A DNA stretch of 29,819 nucleotides. It comes from S010-17 sp036478895 (GTDB lineage: Bacteria; Bacteroidota; Bacteroidia; Flavobacteriales; Flavobacteriaceae). The stretch is taken from positions 1 through 29,819 of the forward strand of contig JAZGEV010000150.1 of NCBI GenBank assembly GCA_036478895.1, read 5' to 3'. A model generated the notes under the pieces. It saw nothing but the letters and a program-made list of their open reading frames with translations. It made no database searches and was not told where the DNA came from. Made by a program: the position numbers and the translations under genes. This document shows positions 1 through 7,600 of the stretch, piece by piece. Position 1 is the first letter of the stretch; each line of letters begins with the position of its first letter.

Positions 1-71
1 ACGAGTAATAACATTAAAATTGCTGTTATAACTGCTGATTTACGTTTATGTTTTGTATTTAAAAACTTCAT
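1..71 (-). CDS. tonB: TonB energy transducer, N-terminal fragment (runs off the left edge)
   Basis: Only the first 23 or so codons are present, starting at the ATG at 71 on the minus strand. The product begins MKFLNTKHKRKSAVITAILM: a short basic cytoplasmic head with a KHKRKS motif, then the start of a hydrophobic anchor. This is the usual opening of flavobacterial TonB-family energy transducers, which cross the inner membrane once and pass energy from ExbB/ExbD to outer-membrane TonB-dependent receptors. The ATG lies five bases after the stop of the ExbD-like lipoprotein gene, so it is the last visible gene of an exbB-exbD-lipoprotein-tonB operon. The call rests on the N terminus and position; the TonB C-terminal domain is outside the window. 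Confidence 0.75.
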   Translation of the reverse strand, partial: MKFLNTKHKRKSAVITAILMLLL

Positions 72-76
72 AATTC

Positions 77-427
77 TTATTGATTTGATTTCACCAACGT
101 TGATTTAATCTTATATTTATTTGCTATAGTCATTACAAAAACTATGCCTCTTACTTTTACATTTGTATTTGCACTAATACTTATATGCTTTTTATAAGTT
201 GTTTTATAATAATTAAGTAGCGTTTTTTCAAGTTCACTTTTAGTCGTTTTAAAATCACCAACATAATATAACTCTTCCGATATTACTTTTACAAGAATAG
301 TTTCATACGTCTCTGTTATACCATTATCAACTACTTCAATATAATTTGTAACGTTACTAATTTTAGCTTGCTTAACGGAACAACTAGTCATAACAAACAA
401 TATAGAAATCACAAATAAACACTTCAA
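77..427 (-). CDS. Lipoprotein with a stand-alone ExbD-like periplasmic domain
   Basis: A 116-residue protein with a lipoprotein-type signal: hydrophobic residues 3-13, then MTSC with Cys16 as the likely lipidated residue (Met at -3 is slightly off consensus). Residues about 43-113 align with the periplasmic part of the ExbD encoded just upstream: ExbD KSQLEKEIL matches KSELEKTLL, and ExbD YIMDIANRNKIKSSL matches FVMTIANKYKIKSTL, with one two-residue gap. It lacks the ExbD transmembrane helix and its proton-carrying Asp, so it cannot be a channel subunit. It starts two bases after the exbD stop and ends five bases before the tonB start, so it is probably co-translated with the TonB motor. Inference: a diverged exbD duplicate whose membrane anchor was replaced by a lipid anchor, perhaps modulating TonB or ExbD. 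No named family was recognised beyond the ExbD-like fold. Confidence 0.75.
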   Translation of the reverse strand: MKCLFVISILFVMTSCSVKQAKISNVTNYIEVVDNGITETYETILVKVISEELYYVGDFKTTKSELEKTLLNYYKTTYKKHISISANTNVKVRGIVFVMTIANKYKIKSTLVKSNQ

Positions 428-429
428 AA

Positions 430-825
430 CTATTTTGCTCTTACCGCTAATGATGACTTAATTTTGTTTCTATTAGCAATATCCATTATATAAACGCCAT
501 GTTTAAATGGCACACTTTCTTCTACTCTTATTGTTATTGTTCTACCAATTTTATTTTTTCCTACTTTGGCTAATATCTCTTTTTCTAACTGACTTTTACG
601 AACACGTTTACGGTTCACAAAGTATTGTAATTTTTTATTTACACTTACCGATACGCTCTTACTTTGCGATGTTTTACTTGATGATTTTGGCAATAATAAA
701 TCAATCGCTTCTGCTGAAACTAAGGTTGATGCAATCATAAAAAATATTAATAGTAAGAATACAATATCGGTCATTGATGACATATTGAATTCTGGTGTTA
801 CTTTATTTCGTCCTCTAATATTCAT
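430..825 (-). CDS. exbD: ExbD/TolR-family biopolymer transport protein
   Basis: A 131-residue protein of usual ExbD length. A short cytoplasmic N terminus (residues 1-17) is followed by one transmembrane helix (about 18-38), which carries Asp20 in MTDIVFLLLIFFM. This is the position of the essential proton-pathway aspartate of ExbD/TolR. The rest is a periplasmic domain ending IANRNKIKSSL. With ExbB it forms the inner-membrane motor that uses proton-motive force to energise TonB. It follows exbB by 84 bases and is followed two bases later by the ExbD-like lipoprotein. ExbD rather than TolR is preferred because tonB comes next and no tolB or pal is seen. Confidence 0.93.
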   Translation of the reverse strand: MNIRGRNKVTPEFNMSSMTDIVFLLLIFFMIASTLVSAEAIDLLLPKSSSKTSQSKSVSVSVNKKLQYFVNRKRVRKSQLEKEILAKVGKNKIGRTITIRVEESVPFKHGVYIMDIANRNKIKSSLAVRAK

Positions 826-832
826 GGTTATG

Positions 833-864
833 TAGATTTGTAGGTTTGTGGATTTGCGGATTTG
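833..864. repeat. Four imperfect 8-bp tandem repeats between exbB and exbD
   Basis: Four adjacent octamers on the plus strand: TAGATTTG (833-840), TAGGTTTG (841-848), TGGATTTG (849-856) and CGGATTTG (857-864). They lie in the 84-base spacer upstream of exbD; on the coding strand they read as CAAATCnn-type units. The spacer is otherwise AT-rich. No function is evident; it could be a slippage-generated spacer or a protein-binding array. Confidence 0.7.
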
Positions 865-909
865 AATTTTTTAAGTAAAAACAAATCAACAAAAAACAAA
901 TTACTCTTT

Positions 910-1596
910 TTAAATAGGTTCATTCAATAAATCTAAAAATTCAACAGATTGCGCTTCCATTTGATAAACTACTTTATTGGTTTTAACTACCAAATGATTG
1001 TAGGCAATGTAAGCAATAATACCTACAACCAAACCACCAACGGTAGTTGTCATTGCTGTATACAAACCATCTGCCATCGTTTTAATATCTATTGATCCGC
1101 CAGCATTTGCAATTTCAAAAATCGAAATAATCATTCCAATTACAGTTCCTAGAAATCCAATCATTGGCGCTGCTCCAGAAATGGTTGCTAACACACTTAC
1201 GTTTTTTTCTAGTTTATAAATTTCCAATCGTCCGGCATTTTCAATGGCAGTATTAATATCTTCCAATGGTTTTCCAATTCTAGAAATTCCTTTTTCAATT
1301 AATCTTGGTGCAGCAGATTTTGATTGTTGTGCACACAACATTTTTGCCGCGTCTAATTTACCACGAGATACATTATCTTTTATTTGAGTCATAAAATTCT
1401 TATCAACTTTAGATGCTGCCTTAATAGCGAATAATCGTTCAAAATAAATAAAAATAGCAACTATTAATAGCACTGCTAATAAAGCCATAATAATTTTTCC
1501 ACCGGTTCCACCTTCTTTAATAAGGTTTATTATGGATAATGTTTTTGTATTGTCTGTAGGCAATTCCGCTTGCAGAAAAATAAGTAATGTCATCAT
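910..1596 (-). CDS. exbB: MotA/TolQ/ExbB-family proton channel protein
   Basis: A 228-residue inner-membrane protein matching ExbB/TolQ. The first helix is around residues 33-53 (IIMALLAVLLIVAIFIYFERLF), followed by a long cytoplasmic region. Two further helices lie near 135-160 and 185-205 and contain the family core GAAPMIGFLGTVIGMI and MTTTVGGLVVGIIAY. It forms the ExbB pentamer around ExbD that harvests proton-motive force for TonB. The start MMTLLIF is the only one giving the full N-terminal segment. It lies 57 bases after the nhaB start-side neighbour and leads the exbB-exbD-lipoprotein-tonB group. It may be transcribed with nhaB; no strong terminator is seen between them. Confidence 0.93.
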   Translation of the reverse strand: MMTLLIFLQAELPTDNTKTLSIINLIKEGGTGGKIIMALLAVLLIVAIFIYFERLFAIKAASKVDKNFMTQIKDNVSRGKLDAAKMLCAQQSKSAAPRLIEKGISRIGKPLEDINTAIENAGRLEIYKLEKNVSVLATISGAAPMIGFLGTVIGMIISIFEIANAGGSIDIKTMADGLYTAMTTTVGGLVVGIIAYIAYNHLVVKTNKVVYQMEAQSVEFLDLLNEPI

Positions 1597-1653
1597 AAGT
1601 TTAAAATATAATTTGTTAAACGTTTAAATAGTCTTTTAATTGTGGTTTGGTAA

Positions 1654-3135
1654 TTATAATAAATATTTCACACATATAAAACCAACACCTCCTAAAACGA
1701 TGGTGTATGGCAATGCCATTTTAACCATTCTCATATAATCTAATTTAATTAATGGTGCTAATGCTGATGTAAGTAAAAACAAGAATGCTGCTTGCCCGTT
1801 TGGTGTTGCAACCGATGGTAAATTTGTTCCAGTATTAATGGCAATTGCCAAAGTTTCAAATTCTTCTCTTGTTATTTTACCAGATTTAAAAGCTTCCGCA
1901 ACTTCATTGATATATACTGTGGCAACAAAAACATTATCACTAATTGCAGACAACACACCATTGGCAACATAAAACATAACGGGTTGTTGACTTTTTGGTA
2001 AAGACAATGCCCAATCAATAATTGGTTTGAATAGATGTTGATCGTGAATCATTGCAACAATTACAAAGAATACCACTAGTAAACCAGTGAATGGCAAGGC
2101 TTCTTCAAAAGCGTGACCCAATTGATGTTCATCTGTAATTCCCATAAATGCTGTTTGAAAAATAATCAACGCAAGTCCAATAAATCCAACTGGAGCAATG
2201 TGTAATGCTAGTCCAGCAATTAGTAATATTGCAGCAACACCTTGTACAATTAAATGATATTTTTCTTTGTCAGTTCTATTTTTATCTTCTTGTTCAGTAT
2301 AATTTTCTATAATAGATCGAGCAACATCTGGCATTTTTGCACCAAACCCAAATATTTTAAACTTCTCAATTAGCACAGTTGTTATTAAACCTGCCCCAAA
2401 TACAGGTAGCGTAATAATCATCATTTTCTTAAAAAATTGTATAAAATCCCAGCCTAAACGTTCACCAATTAATAAGTTTTGCGGTTCTCCAACAAGTGTC
2501 ATTACACCTCCAAGTGCTGTCCCAACAACACCATGCATAATTAAACTACGTAAAAAACTTCGAAAATCCTCAAGTGTTTCTCCACTTAATTGCTCCCTAT
2601 CTAGCGTTCCACTATGATCATAATCTGCATCACTCGAATGAATTTTATGGTAAATACCATAAAACCCAACACCTACACTTATTAGTACAGCTGTAACGGT
2701 TAAAGCATCTAAAAATGCCGACAATACTGCTGAAATAGCAACAAATAATAAAGATAAGGTTATTTTTGACTTTATTTTTGTAAAAACTTTAGAGAAAATA
2801 AACATTAATAAAGGTTTCATAAAATAAATAGCCGCAACCATAAAAACTAAAAGTAAAATAACTTCTAAATTTTGCTCTACTTCATGTTTGGCTTTACTTG
2901 CAGTTGTTAATTTAAGCGCAATAGCTTGTATTGCTAACAAACCACCTGCTAATAATGGATAAGCTTTCAATGCCATTGCTAATGTGAATATAAACTCAGC
3001 AATAAAAATCCAAGCGGTAACAGTTTTACCTAATGTAAAAATAGCTATTATATTAAATATTAAAAAAGCGATAATAGTTAATTTGTACCAATTGGGACTG
3101 TGACCAAGGAAATTCTTAAAAATTGATTTTAACAT
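1654..3135 (-). CDS. nhaB: Na+/H+ antiporter NhaB
   Basis: A 493-residue polytopic membrane protein (about 12 helices) that follows Escherichia coli NhaB almost end to end as recalled. Landmarks are NFLGHSPNWYKL near the N terminus, AEFIFTLAMALK, FLSAFLDALTV-like AFLDALTVTAVLISVGVGFYGIYH, LGGVMTLVGEPQNLLIG, and the C-terminal AINTGTNLPSVATPNGQAAFL. It exchanges cytoplasmic Na+ for protons. The length is close to the 513 residues of the E. coli protein. The hydrophilic loop after GFYGIYH (residues 167-190) contains DYDHSGTLDREQ, an EF-hand-like calcium loop not present at this place in E. coli NhaB. It lies 39 bases after the dehydrogenase gene and upstream of exbB on the same strand, fitting a marine organism that couples Na+ and H+ gradients. 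Confidence 0.95.
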   Translation of the reverse strand: MLKSIFKNFLGHSPNWYKLTIIAFLIFNIIAIFTLGKTVTAWIFIAEFIFTLAMALKAYPLLAGGLLAIQAIALKLTTASKAKHEVEQNLEVILLLVFMVAAIYFMKPLLMFIFSKVFTKIKSKITLSLLFVAISAVLSAFLDALTVTAVLISVGVGFYGIYHKIHSSDADYDHSGTLDREQLSGETLEDFRSFLRSLIMHGVVGTALGGVMTLVGEPQNLLIGERLGWDFIQFFKKMMIITLPVFGAGLITTVLIEKFKIFGFGAKMPDVARSIIENYTEQEDKNRTDKEKYHLIVQGVAAILLIAGLALHIAPVGFIGLALIIFQTAFMGITDEHQLGHAFEEALPFTGLLVVFFVIVAMIHDQHLFKPIIDWALSLPKSQQPVMFYVANGVLSAISDNVFVATVYINEVAEAFKSGKITREEFETLAIAINTGTNLPSVATPNGQAAFLFLLTSALAPLIKLDYMRMVKMALPYTIVLGGVGFICVKYLL

Positions 3136-3174
3136 TATTTTTTATTTTGTTTTAAAATTATAAAATATTAATGG

Positions 3175-4407
3175 TTATACTAATTTCTCTAGCGCAATCT
3201 CAAAGGCTGTTTTGCAGATATCAGTTTTGCTTGGGTTTAAATCGTAAGCTTTCTGTAAAGCATTTTTAATAATGTTTGATGTATCATCAAATATCGCTTT
3301 ATCTTGCATAGGCAGTTCTACTTGAGACTCCATTAAATAAGCAAATACGCGAGCAATACCACAATTTGAAATAAAATCGGGTAACAAGCTTACTTTTTTA
3401 TCGGTGTATTCCATAATTGGACCAAAGAAAATTTCTTTATCGGCAAATGGCACATTTGCACCAGGCGAGATCACCTCTAATCCAGTTTCGATTAATTGTG
3501 CTATTTGATCTTTTGTGATTAAACGAGATGCCGCTGCAGGTATAAAAATTTCAGTAGGCAATTTCCAAATTCGTTCGTTCATTTCGTTAAAAGGAATCAT
3601 TTCATCAGATGCTAATGTATTGCCATCTTTATTACGGAACAATTCAGTCATTTCTTCTAATGTGAACCCATCTTCATTAATCACACCACCAACACGGTCT
3701 ATAATACCAACTACTTTAGCACCTAGTTGTGTTAAGTAATACGCGGCTCCAGAACCAACATTCCCAAAACCTTGCACTATGGCTCTTTTGCCTTTTATAC
3801 TTCCACCATAAATATCGTAATAATGTTTAACAGCCTGTACGGTTCCGTAACCAGTTAGCATATCTGCAACTGTATATTTCATAGACAAGTCTGGCGTATA
3901 ATTTACATCTTCCAATACTTTAATAACACCCATTCTCAATTGACCAATTCGGTTAATTTTATCAGCTTCACTTGGTTTAAAATGGCCATTAAAAATACCT
4001 TCTTGCGGATGCCAAACACCACAACTTTCGGTAATTGGAATAACATCGTGAATTTCATCTACGTTCAAATCGCCACCTGTACCATAATAATGTTTCAATA
4101 ATGGTGTAACGGCTTTATACCAACGTTCCAAAACACTACGTTTTCTTGGATCTTGAGGGTCAAAATTAATACCCGATTTTGCACCACCAATTGCTGGTCC
4201 AGATACGGTAAATTTCACTTCCATCGTTTTTGCCAACGACAAAACTTCATTCATATCCAAGCCTTTACGCATTCGTGTTCCACCACCAGCTGCTCCACCA
4301 CGAAGTGAGTTTATAACCGTCCAACCTTCAGCATCGGTTTCTTGATCCTGCCAATGAAAAACGATTTCAGGTTTTTTATTTTCGTACTTTTTAAGTAATT
4401 CTTTCAT
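3175..4407 (-). CDS. Glu/Leu/Phe/Val dehydrogenase family protein
   Basis: A 410-residue NAD(P)-dependent amino-acid dehydrogenase that would deaminate glutamate or a hydrophobic amino acid to the 2-oxo acid and ammonia. The N-terminal dimerisation/catalytic domain (about 1-165) has the glycine-rich RGGAAGGGTRM, Lys65 in MEVKF, Lys77 in GPAIGGAKSGI (catalytic lysine position) and Asp113 in GTGGDLNVDE (catalytic aspartate position). The C-terminal domain has the Rossmann motif VQGFGNVGSGAA near 213-224 and IPAAASRLI. Substrate specificity cannot be decided from motifs; leucine/phenylalanine-type and glutamate-type members are close. It is the first gene of the leftward group, with a TAnnTTTG -7 element about 60 bases upstream. 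The next gene, nhaB, follows after 39 bases. Confidence 0.9.
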   Translation of the reverse strand: MKELLKKYENKKPEIVFHWQDQETDAEGWTVINSLRGGAAGGGTRMRKGLDMNEVLSLAKTMEVKFTVSGPAIGGAKSGINFDPQDPRKRSVLERWYKAVTPLLKHYYGTGGDLNVDEIHDVIPITESCGVWHPQEGIFNGHFKPSEADKINRIGQLRMGVIKVLEDVNYTPDLSMKYTVADMLTGYGTVQAVKHYYDIYGGSIKGKRAIVQGFGNVGSGAAYYLTQLGAKVVGIIDRVGGVINEDGFTLEEMTELFRNKDGNTLASDEMIPFNEMNERIWKLPTEIFIPAAASRLITKDQIAQLIETGLEVISPGANVPFADKEIFFGPIMEYTDKKVSLLPDFISNCGIARVFAYLMESQVELPMQDKAIFDDTSNIIKNALQKAYDLNPSKTDICKTAFEIALEKLV

Positions 4408-4467
4408 ATTTTTAAACGTCCGTTTTTAATAAAATAAAAAATATTAATTGTTCATTTTTAAGTTGCA

Positions 4468-4475
4468 CAAATATA
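4468..4475 (-). promoter_or_regulatory. Bacteroidota -7 promoter element for the dehydrogenase/nhaB group
   Basis: The minus strand reads TATATTTG, a perfect TAnnTTTG match, 60 bases upstream of the ATG at 4407. No convincing TTTG -33 element is visible at the usual distance. Confidence 0.5.
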
Positions 4476-4603
4476 AATTATTTATTCGAAAAAAATAAAA
4501 TTAAATCAATTATAACAAATCACGAATACTAACTATATGCTTACAAAAACAAATTATATAGAGTCATCCATCATTTACTCTATACTACTCACATAAATAA
4601 TTG

Positions 4604-4611
4604 TAAATTTG
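4604..4611 (+). promoter_or_regulatory. Bacteroidota -7 promoter element for the large T9SS gene
   Basis: TAAATTTG matches TAnnTTTG and lies 59 bases upstream of the ATG at 4671. Together with the minus-strand element at 4468-4475 it makes this 263-base gap a divergent promoter region. The -33 element is weak. Confidence 0.5.
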
Positions 4612-4670
4612 GGTAAACAATAACTAATTCTAATACAGATATTTAGTATTTTAGCATTTAAATCAACATT

Positions 4671-7600
4671 ATGAAAAAATCACTACTTTTATTATTCATT
4701 TTATTATTAAGTTTTACAAGTTTTACTCAAACTTTAGATGTGACTCTTTCGGGTGACTTAACTTATGTAGTGCAACCTGGTGAAACTATAAATTATGAAC
4801 TTAGTTTAGCAAATAATGCTTCAAACACAGCTTCATACAATAATCTTGTTATCAATGGAAGCTCATTTGCAACAAGTTTCACGTTTTCTGGCGGAGATAT
4901 TAACAATGACAATATTATAAACCCCGGCGAAACATGGCTTTATTTTAGTAATTTTTATGTCAATCAATTAGCATTTGACAATAATGGTATTCCTGTTAAC
5001 AGTGATTTTATAGAGTATGAAGTTATTGTAGAGGCAACTGAAATTGGTGGTGTTGATCTAATTTATTCACTTTTTTGGCAAAGCGCATTAAACTTAACTG
5101 ATACTGATGGCGATGGCGTAATCGATTTAAATGAGACTAATGATAATACTGATCCAAACAATGGCTGTGAGTTTGATATAAATCACGTAACACGATTACA
5201 ATCAAATGATTGGATGGCTTTGGATTGTGACAATGATTCATTAAGTAACGAAGAAGAATTTTTTGGAAATGATCCAGATACTGATGGTGATAACATCTTA
5301 AATATTAATGATGTTGATGATGATAATGATGGAGTTAGAACTATTTTAGAAGCATTTTATGCTGATGAAGATGGTGATAATTTATTAGATCATCTAGATC
5401 AAGATGCAGATGGTGATAGCATACCAGACAATGTAGAAGCTCAAAGTACTTTTAATTATGTAGCTCCTTCTGGCATTGATGCCGATAATGATGGTTTAGA
5501 TGACGCATATATTGGATTAACAACTCTAGTAAACTCTGATGACGATAATATAAATGACCTTTTAGATTCAGATTCCGACAATGATGGTCATTTAGACATC
5601 AATGAATCTGGACTATACACCTCATCAAATGACGTTGATAATGATGGTTTAAATGATGGCGCAGAAGACAATCCAATTGGTTTTAATGATCCTAATGGCG
5701 TTGTAGATAATCCTTTAATTGATTTATTAAATACAAACGGAAGTGGCGATGTAGATTATAGAGAAGCAATTGCAACAACTTGTAGCGAAATTAGTGACCT
5801 TTCTATTACAAATATCACTGAACAAACTGCCAGTTTATATTGGCTTGATAACAACACACCAACCAGTCCAGAATTTTTAATTAAATATGGCGCAACTGGT
5901 TTTGACATTAACAATGCTCCAAACACAACAGCAAGTACGCAAACTAGTTTAGCGTTGTATGTTTTATCAAGTAACACAACTTATGATGTTTATATAAAAG
6001 CTCTTTGTAATAGTACTGCTGTAAGCAATTGGTTTGGACCAATATCATTTACTACTTTAGGTTCAAATTCAGCCTTAACTTGTAACGATATTTTTGAAGA
6101 TAGTAATAACAGTAATTTAGGTAATAATTTTTATGACGACAATGAGAATATCACAACCACTATTTCACCATTAAATACTGGCGATGTAGTTACTGTCGAT
6201 TTTGCATCGTTTGATGTGGAAAATCAATTTGATGGTTTAATGATTTATGACGGACCCGATACCACTTTTCCTTTAATAGACTCTGGATCAACTTATAACA
6301 GATCTACCTGCCCAAATGGTGCATGGACAGGAACTAATTCTTTTGCTCCAACTTCTATATCAGCAACTAATACAAGTGGAGCTTTAACCTTTGTTTTCAC
6401 TTCAGATGCCTCTGTAACTAGAGCAGGTTGGGAAGCATCTATAAGCTGCAATGTTCCTCCAACATGTTTTGGTGTAACAAATTTGGAAGTTACATTTACC
6501 AATCACGAATCTGCAGTAACACAATTTACCGATAATAATTCGCCTCAAGCAACCGCATGGGAAATTGAATATGGAGTATCTGGTTTTACTCAAGGTACAG
6601 GAACAGTTATACAGACGTCAGCACTAACAACACTATTAACAGGACTTTCTGAATTGACAACATACGATGTTTATGTACGTGCAGATTGTGGATCTGGCGA
6701 TTACAGCACGTGGTCAAATGCAATAGATTTCTCTACGGAAAGCACGCCACTTCCAACACCAATTTGTGGTGAAATATTTACCGATAATGGTGGCGCTAAT
6801 AACAATTATTCAAATAATGAAGACTCTGTTGTTATGATTTGTCCAGATGTAACTGGAGAAGTAGTAACCGTTCAGTTTACATCGTTTAATGTTGAAGTTA
6901 ATTTTGATTCTTTAAAAATCTATGATGGTGAATATGCTTATGATATTCTATTAGGTGAATTTGATGGTACAGACTTACCACCAACGTTTACATCAACAAG
7001 TACTAACGGTTGTTTAACTTTTGTTTTCGAATCCGATAACTCAGTATCACGACCAGGTTGGGAAGCTAATGTAATTTGTGGTCCGCCTCCAACTTGTGTT
7101 GCGGTAAGTAATGTTATAACTGATAACATTACGCCTAATTCTGCTTCATTATTCTGGCAAGAAAACAATGATCCAAATGCTACAAATTGGGAAATTGAAT
7201 ATGGGGAATCTGGCTTTATACAAGGCACTGGTACTTTAGTTTCTGTTTCAAGTATACCTTATGATTTATCAGGCTTGGCCGAAAACACAGTTTATGATTA
7301 TTATATTAGATCAAATTGTGGTAATGCAATTGGTGATGACGATAGTTTGTGGACTTTTGGTATTTTTGAAACACCAAACTGTGAAGCGCCATCAATAAAC
7401 AGCTCAACATCTGGAACTTATTCAGATTTTTTAACCATCGGATGGCTAGATAATAATATGCCTTCAGCAACATCTTGGGAAGTTGAATATGGCTTAATGG
7501 GCTTTACAGAAGGTACAGGAACATTAGTTACAACGTCTACGCCAACATATACAATGACTGGTAGAGATCCTTATTTATCTTATGAAATCCATGTAAGATC

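Noticed and set aside
346..359. TGTAACGTTACT palindrome resembling the sulfur-locus operator
   Set aside because: Half-site spacing is four bases shorter and it lies within a coding region with no promoter nearby.
507..740. Plus-strand frame of 77 codons opposite exbD
   Set aside because: Lies entirely within the well-supported exbD gene and has a low-complexity Leu/Phe composition from the complementary strand.
5096..5765. Possible CRISPR-like or satellite DNA because of repeated GATGGTGAT-type words
   Set aside because: The repetition follows codons of DxDxDG protein repeats, with irregular spacing and no constant spacer units.
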